DNA of 64,000 nt from Alphaproteobacteria bacterium (GTDB lineage: Bacteria > Pseudomonadota > Alphaproteobacteria > Caulobacterales > Hyphomonadaceae), in contig WGLW01000044.1 in the NCBI GenBank assembly GCA_016125405.1, positions 1 to 64,000 of the forward strand, written 5' to 3'. This document shows, in pieces, positions 7,907 to 21,071 of the stretch (its first letter is position 1; each line of letters begins with the position of its first letter). The notes beneath the pieces were generated by a model. The model saw only the letters and a program-made list of their open reading frames with translations, was not told the DNA's origin and ran no database searches. The position numbers and the translations under genes are program-made.

Positions 7907-8301
7907 CCCGTCTCGCGCGGTCCCGGCCAGTCCTTGCGAGCGGAGGGATCGACAATGGGCATGTCCTTGCCGTCGGCCGCGCGAAAAGGGACAGAGCTGG
8001 CGTCGAAATCCTCGAGGCAGGCGACATTGACGCCGTAATGGTCGGGCATCGAGCGTTTCTTGTGGAAGGGATAGATGCCGCAGACGGAGCAGAAGTAGTG
8101 TTTCGCAATGCGGGCGTTCCACTGATAGAGGTTCAGCTTGTCTTCGCCTTCGGTGATGATCAGCCGGCTTTCATGAACGGTCGTCATCCGCGCGCTTTTC
8201 CTGCGGCAAAGCGAACAGTCGCACGTGTAGATTTCGGATATCTCCGCATCGATCGTGAAGCGGACCGCTCCGCAATGGCAGGAGCCGTGATAGGTCGGCA
8301 T
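7903..8301 (-). CDS. GFA / CENP-V family zinc protein
   Basis: A 132-residue member of the glutathione-dependent formaldehyde-activating (GFA)/CENP-V family, a small beta fold that binds zinc. The cysteines are in place: GSCHCGAVRF at the N-terminus, CDCSLCRRKS at about residues 27-36 and CSVCGIYPFHKKR at about 71-83. The founding enzyme adds formaldehyde to glutathione, but most paralogues have no shown activity, so only the family is claimed. Translation stops inside the palindromic repeat. Standard length; no signal peptide. Confidence 0.9.
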   Translation of the reverse strand: MPTYHGSCHCGAVRFTIDAEISEIYTCDCSLCRRKSARMTTVHESRLIITEGEDKLNLYQWNARIAKHYFCSVCGIYPFHKKRSMPDHYGVNVACLEDFDASSVPFRAADGKDMPIVDPSARKDWPGPRETG

Positions 8302-8363
8302 GGGATATCCTCAATCCATCTCGCCGGACGGGTTGGCGGCAGGGTGATCGGCGGGGTGGGCGG

Positions 8364-8714
8364 CTAGCTGCGCAGGATTTTCTCCATCGCCTTGCCCTTC
8401 GCAAGCTCGTCGACCAGTTTGTCGAGGTAGCGGATTTCCCGCATCACCGGCTCCTCGATATTTTCCACCCGGACGCCGCAGACCACGCCAGTGATCAGCG
8501 ACCGCGAAGGATTGGGCTTGGGCGCCTTGGCGAAGAATGTCTCGAAATCCGTCTTTTTCTCCAGCGCGGCGTCGAGCTGCTTCTGGCTGTATCCTGTCAG
8601 CCACCGCATGATCTCGTCGACCTCAGCCTTCTTGCGCCCCTTCTTCTCTACCTTGGCGACATAGAGAGGATAAACGCTCGCGACGCTCATGCCGTAGATG
8701 CGGTGCTTCGTCAT
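8364..8714 (-). CDS. DUF2200 family protein
   Basis: A 116-residue protein that matches the conserved DUF2200 family from end to end: [22 protein letters not shown] at the start, MRWLTGYSQ, and [34 protein letters not shown] near the end. These proteins are small, soluble, widespread in bacteria and of unknown function. Transcribed just upstream of the GFA gene (62 bp gap) in the same direction, so they may share a transcript. Nothing odd in length or composition. Confidence 0.88.
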   Translation of the reverse strand: MTKHRIYGMSVASVYPLYVAKVEKKGRKKAEVDEIMRWLTGYSQKQLDAALEKKTDFETFFAKAPKPNPSRSLITGVVCGVRVENIEEPVMREIRYLDKLVDELAKGKAMEKILRS

Positions 8715-8860
8715 GATCCCCCCATCGGTTCACGCTGCGGGATGCCCGCACTCATTTGCCTGCCGCCGCCAGTTAACGCCGCCGCCACGATCGACTAGGC
8801 TTCCTGTCTATCAGTATGGGCGAGCCCTGTGGAGGGCCGCGCATTTCGGGAGGTGAGGCG

Positions 8861-9202
8861 ATGTTCGGTGGTGGAATCGATCTTGCGGCGGTGGCGTCGG
8901 CGGCGGGGCTCGGCGGCGGGGCGATCAGCGCGATTGCGGCGCTGGTGTTCTTCAAGGGCTTTTTCGTCCGCATCCTGACGCAGATGGTGATGACGGCGGT
9001 GCTGACCGGCATCGGCTTCCTGACGCTGCTCAACGCGCTGGGGTTCGAGATCGTGCCGAAGGACAATCCGCAGGCGGCGGCGGTCGCGCCGCTGTCCGGC
9101 GCGAATGACCTGGTGACCGCGCAATCCTTCGACGCTTCGAAGGTGGCGCCGGCCGAAAGCGGCAAGCACACCTACTACGTCAAGTCGCCGTTCCGCAGCT
9201 GA
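8861..9202 (+). CDS. Small two-helix membrane protein, unknown
   Basis: A 113-residue protein that I do not recognise. The start at 8861 is set by the strong ribosome site GGGAGGTGAG six bases upstream; an in-frame ATG at 8816 lacks one. It has a glycine- and alanine-rich segment, then two hydrophobic stretches (about residues 17-35, AISAIAALVFFKGFF, and 36-58, ILTQMVMTAVLTGIGFLTLL), then a soluble tail that would face the periplasm or cytoplasm. It ends three bases before the gltB stop on the other strand. No neighbours suggest a role. Confidence 0.75.
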   Translation: MFGGGIDLAAVASAAGLGGGAISAIAALVFFKGFFVRILTQMVMTAVLTGIGFLTLLNALGFEIVPKDNPQAAAVAPLSGANDLVTAQSFDASKVAPAESGKHTYYVKSPFRS

Positions 9203-9205
9203 GGC

Positions 9206-13750
<4,545 letters not shown>

Positions 13751-13754
13751 GACC

Positions 13755-15206
13755 TTACTCCGCCGCGACTTTGGCGGCCGCAGCCTGGGCCTTGAGATAA
13801 AGGTCGATGCTTTCGGCGGCGTCGCGGCCTTCCTTGATCGCCCAGACGACCAGCGAGGCGCCGCGAACGATGTCGCCGGCCGCGAAGACACCGTCCATCG
13901 TGGTCATCATGGTTCGGTAGTCGACCTTGACGCCGCCCCAGCGATTGACCGTGAGGGCGGTTTCCTCGAACCGCGCCGGCAGGTCTTCCGGATCGAAGCC
14001 GAGCGCCTTGATCACCATGTCGGCCTTTACGTCATAATCCGATCCGGCGATCTCTTCCGGCGTCTGCCGGCCGGACGCGTCTGCAAGGCCGAGGCGCATG
14101 CGAACGGATTTCACCGCCTTTGCAGCGCCGCCCTTTTTTGTGAGCACGGCGCGGGGTGCGGCGAGCCAGTCAAAGCGGACGCCTTCCTCCTCGGCATTGG
14201 CGACCTCTCGCTGCGAGCCGGGCATGTTCGCGCGGTCGCGGCGGTAGAGGCAGGTAACGGATTTGGCGCCCTGCCGGATCGCAGTCCGCACGCAATCCAT
14301 CGCCGTATCGCCGCCGCCGATGACGACAACCGTCTTGCCCGCAGCATTGAGCTGACCGCTTTCGTAGTCCGGAGCGGACAGACCAAGGCCGACCCGGTTC
14401 GAGGCGATGAGATAGTCCAGAGCCTTGTGCACGCCGGCGGCGTTGGCGCCGGGCGCCCCGAGTTCGCGCGACTTGTAGACGCCGGTGGCGATGAGCACGG
14501 CGTCATGCTTCTGGCGCAGCTGGGCGAAGGTGATGTCCTTGCCGACTTCGACGCCAAGTTTGAATTTCACGCCGCCCTCGACAAGCCGCTGCACACGGCG
14601 ATCGACGATTTCCTTCTCAAGCTTGAAGTTCGGGATGCCGTAGATCAGGAGGCCGCCGGCGCGATCGTGGCGGTCGTACACCGTGACCTTGTAGCCCGCC
14701 GAGCGGAGCTGGTCGGCGGCGGAGAGACCGGCGGGGCCGGCGCCGATGACGCCGACGGACTGTTTGAGATCGCGAACCGGCTTGAGCGGGCGCACCCACC
14801 CTTTTTCCCAGGCCGTGTCGGTGATGTAGCGCTCGACTGCGCCGATGGTGACTGTGCCGTGGCCGGACTGTTCGATAACGCAGCCGCCTTCGCAGAGCCG
14901 GTCCTGCGGGCAGATGCGTCCGCAGACTTCGGGCATGTTCGAGGTCGCCGAGGAAATCTCGTAGGCTTCTTCCAACCGGCCGTGCGCGGTCAGCATCAGC
15001 CAGTCGGGAATGTTGTTCTGGAGCGGGCAGTGTTGCTGGCAGAAGGGCACGCCGCACTGCGAGCAGCGCGAGGATTGTTCGCCCGCCTTGGCCTCGATGT
15101 AGTCGGCGTAGATTTCATGGAAGTCGCCCTTGCGCGCGGCAGCCGCGCGCTTTTCAGGCGTTTCCTGCTCCACCGATACGAAGCTCAGCATCCGCTGTCG
15201 CGCCAT
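13755..15206 (-). CDS. gltD: Glutamate synthase small subunit
   Basis: A 483-residue beta subunit that passes electrons from NADPH via FAD and iron-sulfur clusters to GltB. The N-terminal cysteine set CSQCGVPFCQQHCPL (about residues 48-62) and CGRICPQDRLCEGGC bind two 4Fe-4S clusters. The FAD dinucleotide fold begins GVIGAGPAGLSAA, and the NADPH fold has VVVIGGGDTAMDC. The start MARQRMLSFV at 15206 matches the usual N-terminus; in-frame ATGs farther upstream (to 15542) give an unlikely leader. First gene of the gltDB operon. The upstream 249 bp to uppP holds the divergent promoters, but no motif is clear. Confidence 0.96.
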   Translation of the reverse strand: MARQRMLSFVSVEQETPEKRAAAARKGDFHEIYADYIEAKAGEQSSRCSQCGVPFCQQHCPLQNNIPDWLMLTAHGRLEEAYEISSATSNMPEVCGRICPQDRLCEGGCVIEQSGHGTVTIGAVERYITDTAWEKGWVRPLKPVRDLKQSVGVIGAGPAGLSAADQLRSAGYKVTVYDRHDRAGGLLIYGIPNFKLEKEIVDRRVQRLVEGGVKFKLGVEVGKDITFAQLRQKHDAVLIATGVYKSRELGAPGANAAGVHKALDYLIASNRVGLGLSAPDYESGQLNAAGKTVVVIGGGDTAMDCVRTAIRQGAKSVTCLYRRDRANMPGSQREVANAEEEGVRFDWLAAPRAVLTKKGGAAKAVKSVRMRLGLADASGRQTPEEIAGSDYDVKADMVIKALGFDPEDLPARFEETALTVNRWGGVKVDYRTMMTTMDGVFAAGDIVRGASLVVWAIKEGRDAAESIDLYLKAQAAAAKVAAE

Positions 15207-15455
15207 CGTGCCGCCCGCCAGACCCTTCGAGTTTGCGAAAATCGACTGCTCCATAAACGGAAGGGCTGTCGGGCGCAACGCGAAAACGGCCCACATTGTA
15301 CCAAATGGGACATATATGGACTTCTCTGCACAGTTGTTGCGCGAGCTGAGCGCAACCGCGCCACATTTGAGTTCCATATGGTCCTTTAATTTCCGATTCA
15401 TCGAATATGCTGAAGCGTGCTGACTTTCCTCGCTGGTTCGGGCACGCCGACGCTC

Positions 15456-16274
15456 ATGGACACCCAGACAATCCTGCAATCGCTTCTGCTTGGCCTCATC
15501 GAAGGGTTGACGGAGTTCATTCCGGTGTCCTCGACCGGGCACCTTCTTCTGGCTCAGGTCGCGCTTGGCCTCTCAGGACCGGAATGGGAGACGTTCACCG
15601 TCCTGATCCAGCTTGGCGCGATCCTCGCCGTGGTCGTCGTCTATTTCATGCGGCTCTGGAATGTGGTGCTGGCGCTGCCGACGGATCCGAAGGCGCGGCG
15701 GTTTGCGCTGACCGTTATCCTTGGGTGCCTGCCCGCCTTCGTTCTTGGCTTCCTGCTGCACGACTACATCAAGAAATACCTGTTCGAGAGCCCGGAGCTG
15801 ATCTGCTGGTCGCTGCTTATCGGCGGCGTCGTGCTGCTGGTCATCGACCGCGCGGCGCCGAAGCCGGTGGATCACGATTCAATGCAGTTGCCGGTCTGGA
15901 AATCGCTGGTGATCGGCCTTTGCCAGTGCCTTTCGCTTGTGCCTGGCGTTTCGCGATCGGGCTCGACGATCGTGGGCTCGATGCTGATCGGCATCGACAA
16001 GCGGGCGGCGGCGGAATTCTCGTTCTTTCTCGCCATACCGATCATGGTCGGCGCCTTCACGCTCGACATTATCAAGAGCCGCGACCAGCTTTCGGGCGAC
16101 AACATCGGTATTATCGCGATCGGGTTTGTGGCCTCGTTCGTCTTCGGCCTGATCGTGGTCAAGACGATGCTGGATTTCGTGCAGAAGCGTGGCTTCGCAG
16201 CGTTCGGCGTCTGGCGGATTCTGGTGGGCGGGATCGGGCTGGCGCTGATCTACAAGCTGATCCCGCTGGGCTAG
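15456..16274 (+). CDS. uppP: Undecaprenyl-diphosphate phosphatase
   Basis: A 272-residue integral membrane enzyme that recycles undecaprenyl pyrophosphate to the monophosphate carrier used in peptidoglycan and other envelope polymers. Both active-site signatures are present: LTEFIPVSSTGHLLL at about residues 18-32 and VPGVSRSGSTIV at about 163-174. About eight hydrophobic helices are visible. The ATG at 15456 is preferred over an in-frame GTG at 15417, which adds 13 atypical residues. Divergent from gltD; its stop is 8 bp from the next, oppositely transcribed gene. Length is normal. Confidence 0.95.
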   Translation: MDTQTILQSLLLGLIEGLTEFIPVSSTGHLLLAQVALGLSGPEWETFTVLIQLGAILAVVVVYFMRLWNVVLALPTDPKARRFALTVILGCLPAFVLGFLLHDYIKKYLFESPELICWSLLIGGVVLLVIDRAAPKPVDHDSMQLPVWKSLVIGLCQCLSLVPGVSRSGSTIVGSMLIGIDKRAAAEFSFFLAIPIMVGAFTLDIIKSRDQLSGDNIGIIAIGFVASFVFGLIVVKTMLDFVQKRGFAAFGVWRILVGGIGLALIYKLIPLG

Positions 16275-16281
16275 TGCCGGG

Positions 16282-16614
16282 TCACTTGCCGCCGGTCAAT
16301 GGCCGCAGGATCAGTCGCAGCAGCAGCGCGCCCAGCAGGGCCGAGACGGTCACATCGATCCAGATCGCGAAATCGAATTGCCAATCCGGCTCGATCGACT
16401 TCAGCCAGACCGACAGATCGAGGTGAAACGCGCGGAACAGCGTGCCGACAAGGAATATGCCGATCAGGCCGATCGCCATGTCGCCCCAGAGCCCCATCAG
16501 CTTGCGGCCACGCACGATGCTGCGGGCGATAAGTCCGGCGGCGGTTGCGATCAGAATCCACGCGATGATGGCGCCGGCGTTCATGCCGGCATAGTCGATA
16601 CGAATGGCGTCCAT
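16282..16614 (-). CDS. GlsB/YeaQ-type small membrane protein
   Basis: A 110-residue protein with about three transmembrane helices (AIIAWILIATAAGLIARSIV, LWGDMAIGLIGIFLVGTLF and a C-terminal hydrophobic end). The first two match the transglycosylase-associated/GlsB/YeaQ/YmgE stress membrane protein family, whose members are usually 80-100 residues. An amphipathic insert between helices two and three (DLSVWLKSIEPDWQFD) is longer than usual. The start at 16614 follows an AGGGG; M11 at 16584 is an alternative. Function unknown beyond stress association in some species. Confidence 0.8.
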   Translation of the reverse strand: MDAIRIDYAGMNAGAIIAWILIATAAGLIARSIVRGRKLMGLWGDMAIGLIGIFLVGTLFRAFHLDLSVWLKSIEPDWQFDFAIWIDVTVSALLGALLLRLILRPLTGGK

Positions 16615-16706
16615 TGTCCGGCCCCTGGCGATTCCTGCCGAAGCGTAACCGCCTCGCGGCCGGCTTCCAACCCGTCCGGGGCGGGACCCGTCCGGACCGG
16701 ATTGAG

Positions 16707-17042
16707 CTAGTCTACCGATACCTTCAGGGACACCGAAGCTGCGACGTTGTGGGGGAGGCTGGCCGAGGCGAATGTCTGGCCGCGCCTGAGCTTGAGGTTC
16801 GTTTCGCCGATCACATCGCCCCGCGCGTCGAGCCCCTGGATCACCACCACGCGCCGCGACGTGGACTCGCCCGACGATGTGCGGATCGAGACGTGGTCGC
16901 GGTGCTGGGTGAAGCTGACGATACCCGGAGAGAGATCGACGGACCGATTCACCATAAGCGGGGCCCGCGGCGCGACGAGACTGGCCACAGCCGGGGTGAT
17001 GGCGACGCCGATGGCGCCGATGAGGACAAATTTGGCGATCAT
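16707..17042 (-). CDS. Small exported protein, unknown
   Basis: A 111-residue protein with a plausible signal peptide: MIAKFVLIGAIGVAITPAVAS, cut near ASLVAP. The mature part is a small beta-rich domain (SVDLSPGIVSFTQHRDHVSI, VVVIQGLDARGDVIGETNL). I do not recognise a family. A longer frame reaches 17162, but that part is proline-rich and lacks a clear ribosome site, so 17042 is preferred. It would be periplasmic. It sits between a stress-type membrane protein gene and a glycosyltransferase gene on the same strand. Confidence 0.65.
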   Translation of the reverse strand: MIAKFVLIGAIGVAITPAVASLVAPRAPLMVNRSVDLSPGIVSFTQHRDHVSIRTSSGESTSRRVVVIQGLDARGDVIGETNLKLRRGQTFASASLPHNVAASVSLKVSVD

Positions 17043-17228
17043 CTTGTTTCGCACCCTGAGGGTCCGGTTGGTCGGACTCGGCAGGCGCGGTGCAAGTTGC
17101 ATTCCCTCTCCCGGGTGAAGGGCGGGCGGCGGAGGGGCGATCTGACCCGTCAACATCGACATGGTAAATGCAACGCCCGACCCCGCCGGTGGTTGCGTGG
17201 CCCATCGCCGGCCGTGTCCGGTTTCCGC

Positions 17229-18395
17229 TCAGATCTTGGGATTTGCGGGTTCGGCAGGAGTTGTGTCGTCGGGGGCGACCGATTCCGGCGCCGGCAGGGC
17301 TGGCGGCTTGCGCCGACGGATGCGGATGGCGTTGCGAAGCCGGGCGAGGCGGCGCCAGAACCTGCGCCGTTCCGGAACGGGCAGGGGCTCCAGATTGTTG
17401 ACGAACTGCTCGGCGCAGGCCCGCCACGAATAGGTTTCGGCGTAGGCGCGCGCGGTTTCGCGCGACATGGTGAGCGCCTCGAGGCAGGCGGTGCGCAAGT
17501 CTTCGCTGACGGCGCCAGCTCCAGTGCCGGGAATCAGGTCGCGCGGTCCAGGGGCCGGGAAGGCGGCGACTGGCGTGCCCGCCGCCATTGCTTCGAGGAT
17601 CACCAGGCCGAAGGTGTCGGTCAAACTGGGGAAGACGAACACGTCCGCGTTGGCGAAACACGCGGCGAGCTCCTCGCCGAATTTCGAGCCGAGGAAGATG
17701 GCGTCGGTGTGCTTCTCGCGGAGGGCCTCAAGCTGCGGACCTTCGCCAACCACTACCTTGGTTCCGGGCAGGTCGGTCTCAAGGAAGGTCGAGATGTTCT
17801 TCTCGACGGCCACGCGACCAACATAGAGGAAGATCGGCCCCTGAAGGTCCTTGAACGGCCCCTTGTCAGCCGCGCGGAGCGAGGGATGAAACAGCTCGGT
17901 GTCGACGCCGCGCGACCAGGCGGCGATGTTCTTGAAGCCGCGGGCTTCCAGCTCCTCCCGCATCGATTGCGTCGCGACCATCACGCGGCCGGAGTATTTG
18001 TGGAATTCCCGCACATACATGTAGCCAAGCCAGGTCGGCAGGAACCAGAAGCGCGCCGCGACATATTCCGGAAAGCGGGTGTGATAGCTCGTGGTGTAGG
18101 GAAACTTGTGCTTGAGGCAGACGCCGCGCGCGGCCCAGCCGAGCGGACCTTCGGTCGCGATGTGGACGGCGTCAGGCTCAAATTCGAGGAATCGCTCCTC
18201 GATGATCGAATCAGCGCCGAATGCGAGCTGGATTTCTGAATAGGTTGGCAGGGGGATGGTCTTGAAGCCCTCGTTGGGCTGGACGATTTCCCAGCTGTGG
18301 CCGAGGGCCTGACATTCGGTAACCACGCGTTTCATCGTGCGGACGACGCCGTTGACCTGAGGCTCCCAGGCGTCGGTTACCAGCATGATGCGCAT
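17229..18395 (-). CDS. GT4-family glycosyltransferase
   Basis: A 388-residue retaining glycosyltransferase of the GT4 type (GT-B fold). The N-terminal acceptor domain begins MRIMLVTDAWEPQVNGVVRT, a start typical of MgtA- and SqdX-like lipid glycosyltransferases. The donor domain carries FLYVGRVAVEKNI, VVVGEGPQ and the nucleotide-sugar motif VFPSLTDTFGLVILEAMAAGTPV (E-x7-E type). A basic, proline-rich tail (about residues 345-388) could touch the membrane. Probable role: adding sugar to a lipid acceptor at the inner membrane; the sugar cannot be told. Transcribed divergently from the Pho-regulated porin, 214 bp away. Confidence 0.88.
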   Translation of the reverse strand: MRIMLVTDAWEPQVNGVVRTMKRVVTECQALGHSWEIVQPNEGFKTIPLPTYSEIQLAFGADSIIEERFLEFEPDAVHIATEGPLGWAARGVCLKHKFPYTTSYHTRFPEYVAARFWFLPTWLGYMYVREFHKYSGRVMVATQSMREELEARGFKNIAAWSRGVDTELFHPSLRAADKGPFKDLQGPIFLYVGRVAVEKNISTFLETDLPGTKVVVGEGPQLEALREKHTDAIFLGSKFGEELAACFANADVFVFPSLTDTFGLVILEAMAAGTPVAAFPAPGPRDLIPGTGAGAVSEDLRTACLEALTMSRETARAYAETYSWRACAEQFVNNLEPLPVPERRRFWRRLARLRNAIRIRRRKPPALPAPESVAPDDTTPAEPANPKI

Positions 18396-18526
18396 ATCGG
18401 GGTCTATCCTTGTCGGCCGCCCAAGACCTCCTTAGCGGGCGTCGGCCCGGCAGGCCATGGCAAGCTTACCGCGAAGTTAGGTCACATTTTGACGCGCCCG
18501 CGCGGCGCAAAAGCAAGTTTATCAAA

Positions 18527-18559
18527 CTGTCACGAAACAGTTATCGAACTGTCTTTGAA
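18527..18559 (+). promoter_or_regulatory. Pho box upstream of the porin gene
   Basis: Three direct 11-bp repeats are spaced exactly one helical turn apart: CTGTCACGAAA (18527), CAGTTATCGAA (18538) and CTGTCTTTGAA (18549). CTGTCAT-N4 in tandem is the PhoB recognition pattern. The array lies 51-83 bp upstream of the porin ATG. This predicts induction by the PhoR/PhoB system under phosphate limitation; the match is seen, the regulation is inferred. Confidence 0.82.
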
Positions 18560-18609
18560 CTTAACTACCCCACCGCGCATCGGGCGAAGCGCTTCGCTTT
18601 CGCTGACGG

Positions 18610-19761
18610 ATGATGAAACGGGGTATTTCAATGCACGCTCGAATGATCCTTGTGGGGGGAGTTACCCTCGCTTGCCTGGCTGGGGTCGCAAACGCGCAGA
18701 CGACGGACCAGTCGGCTGACATCGAACAGCTCAAATCCAAAGTTGCTGCGCTGGAAGCCGCGCAGAAAAAGGACAGCGGCAGCTGGGCTGACTCGACCAA
18801 GATTTCCGGTCGCATGTATTTCGACATCTCGAACATCGACCACAAGAGCGATGGCGTCTCGCAGTCCGACAACGGCACATCGTTCGACATCAAGCGCCTC
18901 TACATCGGCATCGACCACAAGTTCGACGACGTCTGGTCGGCCAACGTGACGACCGATTTCCTCTATGACGGCACGGCGGGCGCCACGCAGATCTACATCA
19001 AGAAGGCCTACCTCGAGGCCAAGATTTCGCCGGCACTCGCGATCCGCGCGGGTTCGACCGACATGCCCTGGATCCCCTTCGTTGAAGGCATCTATGGCTA
19101 CCGTCAGTACGAACAGACCCTGATCGACCGCACCAAGTTCGGCACGTCCGCCGACTGGGGCGTTCACGCCGCCGGCAAACTCGGCCCGGTCGACTATGCG
19201 GTCGCCGTCGTTGACGGCGCCGGATACAAGCACCCGTTCCGCTCCAAGGGCGTGGATGTGGAAGCTCGCGTCAGCACGCAAGTGTCGGGCTTCACCTTCG
19301 CCCTGGGCGGTTACACCGGCAAGCTGGGCAAGGACGTTGAAGGCGGCGCGCCGGACTACCATACGGCAACGCGTTACGACGCCCTCGCGGCCTACACCAA
19401 CAAGGTCGTGCGCGTTGGCGTTGAATACTTCCACGCCGACGACTGGGCCAACGTGAACACCGTCGCTTCCGACAGCTCGGACGGCTACAGCGTGTTCGGT
19501 TCGTACACCTTCGCGCCGAAATGGTCGGTCCTTGCGAAGTACGAAGACGTCAATCCGAAGAAGGACACGGTCTCCAACTTCGAAGAGAAGTACTACAACT
19601 TCGGCATTTCCTATGCCCCGACCAAAATTGTCGACCTGGCGCTCATGTACAAACATGACAACGCCAAGAACGGCAGCCTCAGCACCGGCAACGGCACGAT
19701 CGGCGGGCTGATCAAGGGCGACTACGACGAAATCGGCATCTTCGGACAGCTTCGTTACTGA
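18610..19761 (+). CDS. Phosphate-starvation porin (OprO/OprP type)
   Basis: A 383-residue outer-membrane porin. A signal peptide ends near GVANAQ, followed by a short coiled coil (IEQLKSKVAALEAAQKK) that probably trimerises in the periplasm, then a beta barrel with alternating strands and a C-terminal aromatic (FGQLRY) as the BAM signal. It resembles the phosphate-selective porin O/P family. A Pho box upstream and pstS immediately downstream support a role in taking up phosphate across the outer membrane. The start at 18610 is used; ATGs at 18613 and 18631 are in frame and also plausible. Phosphate selectivity is inferred from context. Confidence 0.88.
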   Translation: MMKRGISMHARMILVGGVTLACLAGVANAQTTDQSADIEQLKSKVAALEAAQKKDSGSWADSTKISGRMYFDISNIDHKSDGVSQSDNGTSFDIKRLYIGIDHKFDDVWSANVTTDFLYDGTAGATQIYIKKAYLEAKISPALAIRAGSTDMPWIPFVEGIYGYRQYEQTLIDRTKFGTSADWGVHAAGKLGPVDYAVAVVDGAGYKHPFRSKGVDVEARVSTQVSGFTFALGGYTGKLGKDVEGGAPDYHTATRYDALAAYTNKVVRVGVEYFHADDWANVNTVASDSSDGYSVFGSYTFAPKWSVLAKYEDVNPKKDTVSNFEEKYYNFGISYAPTKIVDLALMYKHDNAKNGSLSTGNGTIGGLIKGDYDEIGIFGQLRY

Positions 19762-19820
19762 CCGCGGGGCCCCGCGCCGCTCCGGCCTCCCGGGGCGGCG
19801 CGCTGCAGTTGAGTCGGCGA

Positions 19821-19842
19821 CTGTCACACGACTGTCGCACAT
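19821..19842 (+). promoter_or_regulatory. Pho box upstream of pstS
   Basis: Two CTGTC repeats lie 11 bp apart: CTGTCACACGA (19821) and CTGTCGCACAT (19832). This is the minimal PhoB site, 35-56 bp before the pstS ATG. The pattern is the same as in front of the porin gene, so both are probably members of the Pho regulon. Confidence 0.75.
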
Positions 19843-19876
19843 CCCGTCGAAAAGAGTTCAGACAAGGAGACCCTCC

Positions 19877-20947
19877 ATGTTTCACGTAAACACCCGAATG
19901 CTTCTCAAGGGCGCTCGCGTCCTTGCTATCTCGGCCGTTGCGGCCACCACGGTGGCCGGTATTGCCGCTGCCGACGACATCACCGGCGCCGGCTCGTCCT
20001 TCGCCGCTCCGATCTACACCAAGTGGGCGGAACAGTCGGGCGCCCAGGGCGGCGCCAAGCTGAACTACCAGTCGGTGGGTTCGGGCGCCGGTCAGACGCA
20101 GATCATCAACCGCACGGTTGATTTCGGCGCCTCGGACGCCGCCGTCTCGGCGGATCGTCTCGAAGCCAACCACCTCCTTCAATTCCCGACCTGCGTTGGC
20201 GCCGTGGTCATCGCGGTCAACCTGCCGGGCGTCGACGGCTCGAAGCTCAAACTGACCGGCGACATCGTCGCTGACATGTACATGGGCAAGATCCGGATGT
20301 GGAACGACAAGCGGATCAAGGCGATCAACCCGGGCCTCAAACTGCCGGCCCTGGCCGTGGCGCCTGCCTATCGCGCCGACTCCTCCGGCACGACCAGCAT
20401 CTTCACCGACTATCTCGGCAAGGTCAGCCCGTCCTTCAAGGACACGGTTGGCGTCGGCACTTCGGTGTCCTGGAAAGCCGGCGTGGGCGCGCCGGGCAAC
20501 GCCGGCGTCGCTGGCGCGGTGACCAACACCAAGGGCGCGCTCGGCTACGTCGAATACGCCTACGCCACCGAAAACCACATGCAGGTGGCGATGCTCTCCA
20601 ACCACAACGGCAAGTTCGTCGCGCCGTCGTCGGCTTCGTTCGCCGCAGCCGCGGCAGGCGCCGACTACACGGCTGACCCCAACATGGCGGTCAACATGAA
20701 CGACACTGCCGGCGACGGTAACTGGCCGATCGTGGGAGCCACCTACGTGCTCCTGCCGACCAACCCGACGGACACCGCCCGCTCCGCGAGCGTGATGAAG
20801 TTCTTCGACTGGTCGTTCAAGAACGGCAAGCCGGCGGCCGACCAGCTGCACTACATCATGCTGCCGGAAAAAGTGTACGACATGATCCGCAGCCGCTGGT
20901 CCAAGGTGGAATCCAACGGCAAGCCGGTCTATACGGCGGCCAAGTAG
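19877..20947 (+). CDS. pstS: Periplasmic phosphate-binding protein
   Basis: A 356-residue solute-binding protein of the PstS family that delivers phosphate to the PstCA channel. A signal peptide ends near GIAAADDITGAG. GAGSSFAAPIY at the mature N-terminus, GSGAGQTQI, DFGASDA and RADSSGTTSIFTDYL are the conserved phosphate-binding loops. A strong ribosome site (AAGGAGA) precedes the ATG. No lipobox: it is a free periplasmic protein. Followed by a strong terminator before pstC, the usual way of making binding protein in excess over the transporter. Confidence 0.97.
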   Translation: MFHVNTRMLLKGARVLAISAVAATTVAGIAAADDITGAGSSFAAPIYTKWAEQSGAQGGAKLNYQSVGSGAGQTQIINRTVDFGASDAAVSADRLEANHLLQFPTCVGAVVIAVNLPGVDGSKLKLTGDIVADMYMGKIRMWNDKRIKAINPGLKLPALAVAPAYRADSSGTTSIFTDYLGKVSPSFKDTVGVGTSVSWKAGVGAPGNAGVAGAVTNTKGALGYVEYAYATENHMQVAMLSNHNGKFVAPSSASFAAAAAGADYTADPNMAVNMNDTAGDGNWPIVGATYVLLPTNPTDTARSASVMKFFDWSFKNGKPAADQLHYIMLPEKVYDMIRSRWSKVESNGKPVYTAAK

Positions 20948-20966
20948 ATAGACCAACGAAACAGAA

Positions 20967-20998
20967 GAAGGCGGGCTTTTGGGCCCGCCTTCGATGTT
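20967..20998 (+). terminator. Terminator/attenuator after pstS
   Basis: A ten-base-pair stem (GAAGGCGGGC at 20967-20976 with GCCCGCCTTC at 20983-20992) and a six-base loop are followed by a moderately U-rich stretch (GATGTTTT). It lies 20 bp after the pstS stop and 74 bp before the pstC start. Confidence 0.85.
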
Positions 20999-21071
20999 TT
21001 CAGATTTTGTACTGAGACTTTCCACGACGGGCGTGCGCGCAGAGTTCTGACGATCGAGGCGGGGCAGGGTG

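Noticed and set aside
13755-15542. Long N-terminal extension of GltD
   Set aside because: The upstream 112 codons extend into the uppP region and do not resemble GltD; MARQRMLSF is the usual start.
16282-17661. 459-codon minus-strand frame ending with the GlsB-like protein
   Set aside because: Only the last 110 residues have family features; the rest is Arg/Pro/Ser-rich and overlaps two real genes.
16614-18239. 541-codon plus-strand frame
   Set aside because: It lies opposite the small exported gene and the GT4 glycosyltransferase, which have clear domain motifs; it is a high-GC shadow frame.
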